Source: Bacilli bacterium (GTDB taxonomy: Bacteria; Bacillota_I; Bacilli_A; RFN20; CAG-826). From it: a stretch of 11,898 nucleotides of DNA. The translations under genes were made by a program, and so were the position numbers. Where the stretch lies: positions 1 through 11,898 of the forward strand of contig JAEDOI010000027.1 in assembly GCA_016302065.1 (NCBI GenBank). Direction: 5' to 3'. The first letter of the stretch is position 1. Every line of letters starts with the position of its first letter. A model generated the notes under the pieces. It was not told the origin of the DNA. It did not search any database and was given only the letters and a program-made list of their open reading frames with translations. Below are positions 1 to 6,801 of this stretch, piece after piece.

Positions 1-1336
1 ATTCTTTATATTCAAGTGCTTTTTGCTTAGCATTTGCTATATCTTCGCCATATTCATTTTCAAATTTAGTGAAGAAATTGGTTTTAGCTTCATTTAATTT
101 CTTTTCTAATTCAACAGTTTTTTCTTTTAATGTAGCTTCAACTTCATCTTGAGAAGGAAGAGATGCAATTATTGAATTAATTGAATCAATTGCAGATTGC
201 AAAGATTGAATATATAAATCAATACTAGCTAAGCAAGAATTCTTAATATTCTCCAAAGCCTCAAGACAAGCTTGATATGCAGCAATTTTTGTATCTAAAA
301 TAGCAATTTTTGAATCTCTAATAGCGTCTTCTTCAGTATTAGCAATTTCATTTCTTACTGCTATAACTTCTTCTTTTTTAGCTTTTACTTCATCAATTTG
401 TTTTTGATAATCTGAAGTTGGTGCAACAAATGTATTATATCTAATGTTGTTTACATCGTCGATTCTACCTTGTAAAACATTAATTGAACTTTGTAATGTG
501 GAAGTGAAAACCTTATAAATTTCGCCCAAAGATTTAATTGTTTCATTAACAAATTCAGTCTCTGTAAATTGAAGTTCATAGTCTTTTATTTGATTATATA
601 ATTCTTCAAGTTCAACACTATAAATTTCAGCAGTTTCAATTTGATAAAGTTTAATAATATCTAATAATTGCTCATTAGTTAATTTGCTAGCTTCTTCACT
701 TGTAAGTGTTGGATCTGCCTTCATAGCAAGTTCAACTAAATTTTGATGTGTAAAATCTTCTGCCCATTTAACTGTTTCTTTAATATGTAATTTATCACAA
801 GTTGTTTCAATTGCTTTATTAATAACCTTATTTAAAGAATTTTTAATATTTTCATCATTTACACTAATTTGAATAGTAATTTTATTTAGTTCAGGTTCAC
901 TTACAAATTCACCACTTACTAAATATCCAGTCTCGTTTTCAATGTTAATAATGTATTCAATAGCTTCATCAACTTCTTTTCCAACAACCTTTTCGTCTAC
1001 AAGAAGCATTTTTCCTTCTTCATTATCACCACTAATAGATAAAACAACATTATTTTCATCTAAAACCATGCTTAATTCTGGATTGACACTCATTTTAACT
1101 AAGCTAGTTGGAGTACCTTCTTTATTTTGACTTAATCCTAAACCAACACCAAGTCCAACTCCACCAACAAGAACAACAGCTGCTGCTGAACAGCAAAGAA
1201 TAGCACACAATTTTCTATTTTTCATATTAAATACCCTTTCCTGATCTTTAAATTGTAATTTTGAAGAAATTTGTTCGTAATTTTTATGACTATCAATTTC
1301 TTTGTTAATCTCTTTAATATAGTCTTTATTTCTCAT
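1..1336 (-). CDS. RsgI-like membrane anti-sigma factor, 3' end cut by window
   Basis: Not closed inside the window: 445 codons are visible from ATG 1336. A tandem ATG at 1339 is possible, but 1336 has the better spacing (6 nt) from AGGAG at 1347-1343. Layout: cytoplasmic head (about residues 1-40), one membrane helix (about 43-68, Ala/Val/Gly-rich), then an extracytoplasmic segment, residues 79-190, resembling the RsgI middle domain. The diagnostic part is KMSVNPELSMVLDENNVV (81-98), followed by a GDNEEGKMLL stretch. Known RsgI proteins cleave themselves between Asn and Pro at this place; here that is N85-P86. Residues about 205-445 are Glu/Lys/Gln-rich and look like an alpha-helical coiled coil, replacing the carbohydrate-binding modules of clostridial RsgI. 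It overlaps the sigma gene upstream, so it is probably translationally coupled and would hold that sigma factor at the membrane. Confident of topology and pairing; the RsgI relation rests on motif recognition. Confidence 0.8.
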   Translation of the reverse strand, partial: MRNKDYIKEINKEIDSHKNYEQISSKLQFKDQERVFNMKNRKLCAILCCSAAAVVLVGGVGLGVGLGLSQNKEGTPTSLVKMSVNPELSMVLDENNVVLSISGDNEEGKMLLVDEKVVGKEVDEAIEYIINIENETGYLVSGEFVSEPELNKITIQISVNDENIKNSLNKVINKAIETTCDKLHIKETVKWAEDFTHQNLVELAMKADPTLTSEEASKLTNEQLLDIIKLYQIETAEIYSVELEELYNQIKDYELQFTETEFVNETIKSLGEIYKVFTSTLQSSINVLQGRIDDVNNIRYNTFVAPTSDYQKQIDEVKAKKEEVIAVRNEIANTEEDAIRDSKIAILDTKIAAYQACLEALENIKNSCLASIDLYIQSLQSAIDSINSIIASLPSQDEVEATLKEKTVELEKKLNEAKTNFFTKFENEYGEDIANAKQKALEYKE

Positions 1337-1841
1337 CATTAACTCCTTTTAAATAAGATTTTCTTATTTTTTTAATACCTTTATAATATTTTGCTTGAAC
1401 TGTATTAACTGTTTGATGCAAATCTAACGCTATTTCCTTAAAGGAATAATTGAAATTAAGTCTTAAAGTAACAATAATTGACTCATCTTTTTCTAATATT
1501 CCATTAAAAGAATCTAATAACAAAGAAGAATCTTCAGGTTCAGGAATTGAATCTGGATCGATAAGAACTTCTTTCTTCTGATTCTTTCGATATAAATCAA
1601 TAGCGCTATTCTTAGCCATCAAAGCGACATAACTTTTTATGTTTAAATCCATAGGAAGTTCATCAATTTTGGTATAAAACTTAAAGAAAACGTCTTGAGT
1701 TACATCTTCAGAATCTTCTTTTGAATGGAGGACTAAATATGCCTGGTAATAAACTAGCCTAAAATATTTATCATAAAGAACTCTAAATGATTCCTCAGAT
1801 TTATTTTTCAGGCCTTTCATAATTGATAAATCACTAGTCAT
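1326..1841 (-). CDS. ECF-type RNA polymerase sigma factor (pair 1)
   Basis: A 171-residue sigma-70 family protein with only regions 2 and 4, the size of an ECF sigma factor. Region 2 spans about residues 16-88, with the core-binding/-10 recognition helices around EDSEDVTQDVFFKFY (42-56) and KSYVALMAKNSAIDLYRK (69-86). Region 4 spans about 115-165, with the helix-turn-helix at FKEIALDLHQTVNTVQAKYYK (134-154). The start at 1841 has a GAGGG site (1852-1848) six bases upstream. The stop lies inside the next gene, whose first ATG at 1339 gives a 14-nt overlap. That gene encodes the presumed membrane anti-sigma factor. A minus-strand CGTTAT at 1868-1863 could be an ECF-type -10 element, but the matching -35 region is only A/T-rich and I am not sure of it. 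Target genes are unknown. Confidence 0.9.
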   Translation of the reverse strand: MTSDLSIMKGLKNKSEESFRVLYDKYFRLVYYQAYLVLHSKEDSEDVTQDVFFKFYTKIDELPMDLNIKSYVALMAKNSAIDLYRKNQKKEVLIDPDSIPEPEDSSLLLDSFNGILEKDESIIVTLRLNFNYSFKEIALDLHQTVNTVQAKYYKGIKKIRKSYLKGVNDEK

Positions 1842-1898
1842 TTTTATCCCTCTTCACCCTATATAACGGATGAAATTCAAATTTTATTTTAAAAATTT

Positions 1899-1929
1899 AA
1901 AAAAGGTACAATTTTTTATTCTGTACCTT
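1899..1929 (-). terminator. Rho-independent terminator after the lipoprotein gene
   Basis: On the minus strand an 8-bp stem (1929-1922 AAGGTACA pairing with 1910-1903 TGTACCTT), an 11-nt loop and a run of six T (1904-1899, sharing two positions with the stem end) lie 10 bases after the lipoprotein stop. It separates the lipoprotein from sigma/anti-sigma pair 1, so pair 1 probably has its own promoter within 1842-1900. Confidence 0.8.
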
Positions 1930-1939
1930 CTTATTATAA

Positions 1940-2821
1940 CTAATTAACTATAAATTGAACATTTCCTTCTTCATCTACAACTTTTTTAAAAGTTGCTTCA
2001 ACTTTTGATTCGCTATCTTGGTATTTAACTATATAAATTGTTTCATCATTTATTTTTGTTCTTTTACCTTCATATTTAATACCATCGTACTTTACTTCAA
2101 TTTCTTCTTCATTATTTTCATTTTCTATCTCAATAGAATAAGATAAAGTTTCAATATTATTTTCAACAACACTATATTTAAGTTCTTGTTCTACTTCATT
2201 TTCTTCAATTTCATATTCTTCTTTTATTTCAATAAAAGATGTTTCATTAACTGAAATATGGAAAATTCTTTTTTGTTCAACTTCTTTTTCATTGTCCTCA
2301 TTTTCTTCTTCTATTTTTGTTTTAGAGAAGAACTTATAATAATTTTCACTATCTTTAAAAGCTAAACCTTCAATAAATGTTTTTTCCTTAATTTCATTTT
2401 CTTTATTTTCTTCTTTTGTTGATACTATGTTGTAATAAAGTAAATATGAATCTTCTTCTAATTTAGTATTTAAAAAAGAAATAGTTTCTTTATATTGATA
2501 AATATTGCCTTCAATTTCTAAATTTACTTCTTCTAATGTTGATGAAAAAGTTTTCTTATTATCTAATAAAAGATCAACAGTTGGTAAAATTTCTTTAATT
2601 TTATTCGTGTCTTCTTCACTTAATGCAGTATTTTTTGTTTCAACGCTTCTAGCATTTCTAAATGTTGTGACATCTTTAATCATATTAATTCCAGTTGCTG
2701 CTTGAAGCAATAAAACATTATTTGAATCAACCTTAGAAGATTGCTGATTGTCTAAAGCACAACTTGTAAAACTTGCTAACGAGAGGGTAAATAAACTAAT
2801 AAGTAATAATGATTTTTTCAT
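1940..2821 (-). CDS. Glu-rich lipoprotein, paralogue of the adjacent anti-sigma sensor domain
   Basis: A 293-residue protein with a lipoprotein signal peptide: KK, hydrophobic stretch LLLISLFTLSLA, then SFTSC with C21 as the lipidated residue. The mature part is very rich in Glu, Lys and Asn and looks largely beta-stranded in its C-terminal half. I know no named family for it. It aligns by eye with the extracytoplasmic part of the upstream anti-sigma factor. IEGNIYQYKETISFLN (103-118) matches FEGVSYSYETRFLN (157-170 there). YYKFF...DNEKEV (161-181) matches YYVDI...KNEKEV (208-227). FIEIKEEYE (196-204) matches ILVKSEEEY (242-250). TKIN (255-258) matches TKIN (307-310). Segment order and spacing are kept, so common descent is likely. 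AGGAG precedes the start. It has its own ECF-like promoter block and its own terminator. A decoy or ligand-binding role in the signalling circuit is inferred. Confidence 0.85.
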   Translation of the reverse strand: MKKSLLLISLFTLSLASFTSCALDNQQSSKVDSNNVLLLQAATGINMIKDVTTFRNARSVETKNTALSEEDTNKIKEILPTVDLLLDNKKTFSSTLEEVNLEIEGNIYQYKETISFLNTKLEEDSYLLYYNIVSTKEENKENEIKEKTFIEGLAFKDSENYYKFFSKTKIEEENEDNEKEVEQKRIFHISVNETSFIEIKEEYEIEENEVEQELKYSVVENNIETLSYSIEIENENNEEEIEVKYDGIKYEGKRTKINDETIYIVKYQDSESKVEATFKKVVDEEGNVQFIVN

Positions 2822-2831
2822 ATTTTTCTCC

Positions 2832-2869
2832 TTTAATGATTACACAATAAATACGAATTAATCATTAAA
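2832..2869. repeat. 11-bp perfect inverted repeat upstream of the lipoprotein gene
   Basis: TTTAATGATTA at 2832-2842 is the exact reverse complement of TAATCATTAAA at 2859-2869, with 16 bases between. One arm lies in the ECF-like promoter block and the other in the leader, abutting the ribosome binding site. The copy of the block upstream of the sigma gene lacks this symmetry. In a transcript reading through from the anti-sigma gene it would form a hairpin next to the AGGAG. It is AT-rich, so chance cannot be excluded. Confidence 0.5.
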
Positions 2870-2877
2870 ATTATTGG
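2846..2877 (-). promoter_or_regulatory. ECF-like promoter block of the lipoprotein gene (copy B)
   Basis: A 32-bp block identical at 29 of 32 positions, without gaps, to the block upstream of the pair-2 sigma gene (4457-4488). On the minus strand it reads CCAATAA (2877-2871), 15 bases, then CGTATTTATT (2855-2846). A CGTAT-type -10 element about 16 bases after a conserved upstream element is typical of ECF-dependent promoters. Transcription would start near 2842-2840, giving a leader of about 20 nt that contains AAAGGAG. The role is inferred; the repetition is seen directly. Confidence 0.65.
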
Positions 2878-2884
2878 TAATTTT

Positions 2885-3955
2885 TTATTTTTTTGTAATT
2901 ATTAAATTTTTATATGAATATGTTCTACTATTATCTTCATTATATAAAAGACTAATTAACACATTTGTAATTTCATTATTTAATGAAGACACATATTCAT
3001 CTACACAAAAACTATATGAATTCTCATTTATTTTTGTAATATCTATAAATTCTATCTCACTATTTATAGTTTCGATTTCAACATTAATATCATTATTTTC
3101 TATTTCATATTCAATTTTTTCAATAAAATTATCTTCGTCTATAATGTAATCAGAATATGAATTAAATGTAGAAAAAGAATATGAATTCTCGCTTTTTTTG
3201 CCATTATATTCTTCTTCACTTTTTACTAAAATTACTTTTTTATCATTAGAATCAGTATTTCTAAATAATGATTTAACTTCTTTTTCATTCTTTTTATGTG
3301 AACTTTCTTCTTTAAAAGTGATATCAACATAATATAAAGAATTAGAGAAAGAATATATAGCTTCTAGTGTAGTTTTTAGCTCATCATCTTCTTTTTTAGA
3401 TTCAATTTCGTTAAAATAAATAATTGAATCAACCTCATTTTGATTATTTAAAAATCTTGTTTCGTAACTATAACTTACACCTTCAAAAGAAAAGGATGAT
3501 TCTTTTGTTTCAAGTTTAAAGCTATCTAAATTAAAGAGATCTTTAACACCATCTTGTACTTGCTCATACTTATTAACAATCTCTTCAAATTCATTATAAT
3601 TTAACATATATTTTTTCTTATTTATTAAAGAAGATGTATTATTAGAACTAAATGCTTTAAAGCTTAAAAGTTGAGCATCAAGATATTTATTATTTGCTGG
3701 ACTTAATAAAGAATTATAATCATTATTTTTTTTGCTAGAACCAATAACAAATATTGAACCAATAATTAAAGAAGCTAAAGTTAATGATGATAATGAAATT
3801 AACAAGGGAAACAATATGGTTTTTTTCTTTTTTACAGGTTTTTCTTCATTCAAAATAAGAACATTTTTAGTAATATCTTCACTACTTAATTTAATTTCGT
3901 ATCTTGAAGAATCATTAAATAGTTTTTTAATATCTGAATCGTTAATCTTTTTCAT
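2885..3955 (-). CDS. Single-pass membrane anti-sigma factor (pair 2)
   Basis: A 356-residue protein with an N-terminal cytoplasmic segment (1-45, ending in a KKKK stop/anchor), one membrane helix (about 46-72) and a 280-residue extracytoplasmic part rich in Ser, Glu, Asn and Lys. This is the topology of ECF-linked anti-sigma factors, and the gene overlaps the upstream sigma gene by 14 nt. Translation start at 3955 has AGGAG (3967-3963) seven bases upstream, located within the end of the sigma gene. Unlike the partner of sigma pair 1, it has no Asn-Pro motif after the membrane helix, so its signalling cleavage, if any, must work differently. The extracytoplasmic part is paralogous to the lipoprotein encoded 63 bases downstream. 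The N-terminal segment is the presumed sigma-binding domain, but I do not recognise a zinc-binding HxxxCxxC motif in it. Ligand unknown. Confidence 0.8.
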   Translation of the reverse strand: MKKINDSDIKKLFNDSSRYEIKLSSEDITKNVLILNEEKPVKKKKTILFPLLISLSSLTLASLIIGSIFVIGSSKKNNDYNSLLSPANNKYLDAQLLSFKAFSSNNTSSLINKKKYMLNYNEFEEIVNKYEQVQDGVKDLFNLDSFKLETKESSFSFEGVSYSYETRFLNNQNEVDSIIYFNEIESKKEDDELKTTLEAIYSFSNSLYYVDITFKEESSHKKNEKEVKSLFRNTDSNDKKVILVKSEEEYNGKKSENSYSFSTFNSYSDYIIDEDNFIEKIEYEIENNDINVEIETINSEIEFIDITKINENSYSFCVDEYVSSLNNEITNVLISLLYNEDNSRTYSYKNLIITKK

Positions 3956-4451
3956 AATTTAGCTCCTTTCTTACTTTTTTAAGCGATTTATTATAAATCC
4001 AAAGTACTGTTCCAAGTGGTTTTTTAACAATATCTTTAATTTCATTAAATGTTAGTTCTCCTAATATATGAAGAATTAAAATTTTAAATTCAATATCATT
4101 TAGAATTTCTTTAATTTTTGAAACTAACATCGTTTCATGAATTTTGTTATCTTCAAAACTGATATCTTCTTCATTAAGAGTTTCAATTCGATTATTTTTC
4201 TTAAAATAATCAAGAGTTATATTTTTAGACATAACCATTAAATAACCCAAAACATTTACTTTATCATCTATATTTTTAATATTTGTTAAAAATTTAACAT
4301 ATGTTTCTTGTAATAAATCTTCGCTCAATTCATAATTTTTTGTATAAGAAAGAATATTATAAAAAAGTTGTTTTTTACTATTTTCATAAAACCAATTAAA
4401 GTGAGATTGATCACCTCTTTTTAATTCTAAGAATACTTCGTTTAAACTCAT
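3942..4451 (-). CDS. ECF-type RNA polymerase sigma factor (pair 2)
   Basis: A 169-residue sigma factor with regions 2 and 4 only. Region 2 is about residues 16-88 (FYENSKKQLFYNILSY, then ELSEDLLQETYVKFLTNI at 41-58 and YLMVMSKNITLDYFKKNNR at 70-88). Region 4 is about 112-165 (LTFNEIKDIVKKPLGTVLWI, 133-152). ATG 4451 is the only sensible start, since region 2 begins soon after it. No ribosome binding site precedes it: the bases just upstream are ATAAG. If the conserved block at 4457-4488 is the promoter, transcription begins at or a few bases before the ATG, so the message would be nearly leaderless. The 3' end overlaps the anti-sigma gene by 14 nt. It probably drives its own promoter and that of the lipoprotein, because the same block stands before both. 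Confidence 0.9.
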   Translation of the reverse strand: MSLNEVFLELKRGDQSHFNWFYENSKKQLFYNILSYTKNYELSEDLLQETYVKFLTNIKNIDDKVNVLGYLMVMSKNITLDYFKKNNRIETLNEEDISFEDNKIHETMLVSKIKEILNDIEFKILILHILGELTFNEIKDIVKKPLGTVLWIYNKSLKKVRKELNYEKD

Positions 4452-4456
4452 CTTAT

Positions 4457-4488
4457 AATAAATACGAATTAATTATTAATTTTATTGG
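4457..4488 (-). promoter_or_regulatory. ECF-like promoter block of the pair-2 sigma gene (copy A)
   Basis: On the minus strand it reads CCAATAA (4488-4482), 15 bases, then CGTATTTATT (4466-4457), ending five bases before the sigma start codon. It matches the lipoprotein block at 29/32 positions; the differences lie at 4474, 4480 and 4481, all inside the spacer. Conservation of both outer elements with variation only in the spacer is what a promoter would show. Autoregulation by the adjacent sigma factor is the usual ECF arrangement and is inferred here. Confidence 0.65.
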
Positions 4489-4507
4489 AATAAAAAATAA
4501 ATAATTA

Positions 4508-5230
4508 TTAGTTAACTTTAACTACTTCACCTTCTCTTAAATAATATATTTTATTATCATGCATAACTTTTAAAGAATTATCATCAGCTATATCAATTAC
4601 TTTTACTTTTTCTATTTTGTTATTAAGTGTAGCAAATACTTCTTTATCTTTTAAATAATTATTATTTTTAATAATATCTAAATAATCTTTATTTCCATTT
4701 TCTATATCATTTACCATCTCTTTTAAGTAAACAACTAGTTCATCTCTTAAAGAATCAATATTATAAATAATATTAGTTTCTTTTCTTAAAGATGTCGCTT
4801 TATCTTTAATTTCTTCATCAAAATCAATAGTATTTATATTAATTCCAATTCCAATGATTAAAGCATCAAGGGATGAGGTTGAAACACCTTCAAGCAATAT
4901 TCCTGCTACCTTTTTATCATTAATATATACATCATTTGGCCATTTTATTGAGACATTATGCACATATTTAGATAAAAATTTATAAATGTAACATCCACTC
5001 ATTAATGATAAAGAATCAAATTGTTCAATTATTTTTTTATTTTTAATAAGTATAGAAAAAAGGAGAGACTCTCCTTTTTTTGAATAAAATTTTCTATTCA
5101 TTCTACCACGACCTAAAGTTTGAAATGAAGAAAAAACAATGGTTAAATCATCTAGTTTTTCATAATTTCTCTTTAAATAACTATTAGTAGAATCAACGCT
5201 ATCAAGTAAAATAATATTAAATAATCCCAT
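4508..5230 (-). CDS. birA: Biotin-[biotin carboxyl-carrier] protein ligase, monofunctional
   Basis: A 240-residue class I biotin ligase. It activates biotin with ATP to biotinyl-AMP and transfers it to a lysine of a biotin carrier. Seen: SVDSTNSYLK (11-20), the GRGR loop (G40-R43, followed by an aromatic/Ser segment FYSKKGESLLFS), KWPNDV (96-101) and KKVAGILLEG (106-115), followed by IIGIGININ (125-133). The N-terminal helix-turn-helix of E. coli BirA is absent, so it should not act as a repressor. It is the last gene of the decarboxylase operon: its ATG shares one base with the oadB stop (TAATG), which points to translational coupling. The clear substrate is the carrier encoded two genes upstream (K82). 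No convincing terminator is seen between it and the sigma gene 56 bases downstream. Confidence 0.95.
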   Translation of the reverse strand: MGLFNIILLDSVDSTNSYLKRNYEKLDDLTIVFSSFQTLGRGRMNRKFYSKKGESLLFSILIKNKKIIEQFDSLSLMSGCYIYKFLSKYVHNVSIKWPNDVYINDKKVAGILLEGVSTSSLDALIIGIGININTIDFDEEIKDKATSLRKETNIIYNIDSLRDELVVYLKEMVNDIENGNKDYLDIIKNNNYLKDKEVFATLNNKIEKVKVIDIADDNSLKVMHDNKIYYLREGEVVKVN

Positions 5231-6429
5231 TAAATAATTCCAGCAAGCATTAAGAAGATACCAGCAGCAACTGCACTACCAATAACACCAGCAACATTAG
5301 GACCCATTGCATGCATTAATAAGAAGTTTGAAGGATCTTCATCTCTTCCAACTTTGTTGACAACACGAGCTGCCATAGGTACCGCACTAACACCAGCTGC
5401 ACCAATAAGAGGATTGACCTTTCCTTTTGTAGCAACACACATTACTTTTCCTGCTAATACACCAAAAGCAGTAGCTATTGAGAAAGCAATAATTCCAAGG
5501 GCAAAAATCATTAATGTTTTTGGATCAAGGAACGTTTCTCCATTAGCAGTAGCCCCTACACAAAGACCAATTAAAATAGTAACAATATACATTAATGAAT
5601 TAGCCAATGCATCAGTAATTTTTGGTACTACTCCGCTTTCTTTAATTAAATTTCCAAGCATTAAGCACCCAATTAAAGGAGCACATGAAGGAACAATTAA
5701 AATTGTGACAGTAGCAACAATTATTGGGAACAATATTTTTTCTCTTTTTGAAACAGGTCTAAGTTGTTCCATTTTAATAGCTCTTTCCTTTTTAGTAGTT
5801 AACAACTTCATAATTGGAGGTTGAATAACTGGAACAAGAGCCATATATGAATATGCTGCAATTGAAATAGGAGCTAATAAACCTTCTGCTAATTTTTTAG
5901 TAACAAGAATTGCTGTAGGACCATCTGCTCCACCAATAATACCAATAGCAGCAGCTTCACGACCACTAAATCCAAGAGCAAGAGCGCCTAAAAAAGTTAT
6001 AAATATACCAATTTGAGCAGCTGCACCAAGGAGCATGGTTTTCTTATTTGCAATAAGAGGACCAAAATCAGTTGTTGCACCAATGCAAAGGAATATTAAA
6101 CAAGGATATATTTCATATTTTATTCCATAATATAAATATCCTATTAATCCTTGGTAACTATAATCTGTAACTCTATTAGGATCTGATGCATCACCATGTA
6201 TTTCGATTTTATTAAACAAAATTTTTCCAACACCTGGAAGATTTACAAGCAACATTCCAAAAGCAATAGGAAGTAATAAATAAGGCTCAAATTTCTTTTT
6301 GATTGCAAGGAAAATCAATACAAAAGCAATAAGAATCATTATTAAATTACGCCAGCCTCCATCAACGAAAAATTGACGAATTCCAGTGCTTTCCCATAAA
6401 TTCTTAAAGAAATCTATAACGAAATCCAT
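5230..6429 (-). CDS. oadB: Oxaloacetate decarboxylase beta subunit, Na+-pumping membrane protein
   Basis: A 399-residue polytopic membrane protein that decarboxylates carboxybiotin and exports Na+. It is full length for the family apart from a shorter N-terminus. The hallmark GGADGPT lies at 166-172 with D169. Residues I recall as functionally important in Klebsiella OadB (D203, Y229, N373, G377, S382, R389) are all present at a constant offset of 34: D169, Y195, N339, G343, S348, R355. The segment NPLIGAAGVSAVPMAARVV (339-357) is intact. This makes a working Na+ pump very likely, as opposed to a degenerate copy. It starts 12 bases after the biotin carrier stop; its ribosome site (GTGGG) is weak, so coupling to upstream translation is likely. 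Glutaconyl-CoA and methylmalonyl-CoA decarboxylases use the same beta subunit; the carboxyltransferase in this operon decides for oxaloacetate. Confidence 0.96.
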   Translation of the reverse strand: MDFVIDFFKNLWESTGIRQFFVDGGWRNLIMILIAFVLIFLAIKKKFEPYLLLPIAFGMLLVNLPGVGKILFNKIEIHGDASDPNRVTDYSYQGLIGYLYYGIKYEIYPCLIFLCIGATTDFGPLIANKKTMLLGAAAQIGIFITFLGALALGFSGREAAAIGIIGGADGPTAILVTKKLAEGLLAPISIAAYSYMALVPVIQPPIMKLLTTKKERAIKMEQLRPVSKREKILFPIIVATVTILIVPSCAPLIGCLMLGNLIKESGVVPKITDALANSLMYIVTILIGLCVGATANGETFLDPKTLMIFALGIIAFSIATAFGVLAGKVMCVATKGKVNPLIGAAGVSAVPMAARVVNKVGRDEDPSNFLLMHAMGPNVAGVIGSAVAAGIFLMLAGII

Positions 6430-6441
6430 ATGTTTTACCCA

Positions 6442-6792
6442 CTATTTTATTGTAAGTAACAACTCTTTAGTAGAGACAGTCTTTCCTTTTGTAACGATAA
6501 TTTCGCTTACTACACCATCGCAAGGAGCTAATACTTCATTTTCAAGTTTCATTGCTTCAATAATTAATAAACAATCACCTTTTTTAACTTGTTTACCAAC
6601 AGTTACTTTAACATCAAGAACATTTCCTTGAATAGGAGCTAAAACTGGCGTACCTTCTCCACTTGAAACAGTTTTAGTTTCACTTTTTTTAGTTTCAACT
6701 GTTTCCTTTACTGGATCTGAACTTACTTCTTCAATATTTTCAAGTTCTACACGATAAGTTTTTCCATTAACTTTAATCTTATAAATTTTCAT
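6442..6792 (-). CDS. Biotin carrier subunit of the decarboxylase
   Basis: A 116-residue biotinyl-domain protein that shuttles the carboxyl group from the carboxyltransferase to the membrane subunit. It begins with a short beta-hairpin (1-20, KIYKIKVNGKTYRVELE), then a Ser/Thr/Glu/Lys-rich linker (21-46), then a biotinyl domain (47-116) with the EAMKLEN motif; K82 is the biotinylation site. In many oxaloacetate decarboxylases this domain is fused to the C-terminus of the alpha subunit; here it is a separate gene, as in methylmalonyl-CoA (MmdC) and glutaconyl-CoA (GcdC) decarboxylases. Its AGGAG (6802-6798) overlaps the stop codon of the gene upstream. The substrate is inferred from the neighbouring carboxyltransferase. 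Confidence 0.95.
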   Translation of the reverse strand: MKIYKIKVNGKTYRVELENIEEVSSDPVKETVETKKSETKTVSSGEGTPVLAPIQGNVLDVKVTVGKQVKKGDCLLIIEAMKLENEVLAPCDGVVSEIIVTKGKTVSTKELLLTIK

Positions 6793-6801
6793 ATTTTCTC
6801 C

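Noticed and set aside
942..1130. Small plus-strand frame in the region left of 1326
   Set aside because: The minus strand carries a continuous 445-codon frame with signal-anchor and RsgI-like domain there; the plus frame is its shadow.
2874..3149. Plus-strand frames opposite the anti-sigma and lipoprotein genes
   Set aside because: Their Phe/Ile/Ser-rich translations simply mirror the Glu/Lys/Asn-rich genes on the other strand.
3970..4451. Pair-2 sigma factor as a degenerate or phage-type regulator
   Set aside because: Regions 2 and 4 are both intact and the adjacent overlapping membrane protein has the expected anti-sigma topology.
4478..4507. Possible terminator after the biotin ligase gene
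   Set aside because: There is an AT-only palindrome and T-rich tail on the minus strand, but no GC in the stem and no loop. It is not distinguishable from local AT richness.
5354..5824. 156-codon plus-strand reading frame opposite oadB
   Set aside because: It is antisense to a fully conserved oadB, with a low-complexity hydrophobic translation and no ribosome site. It is a shadow of the real gene.
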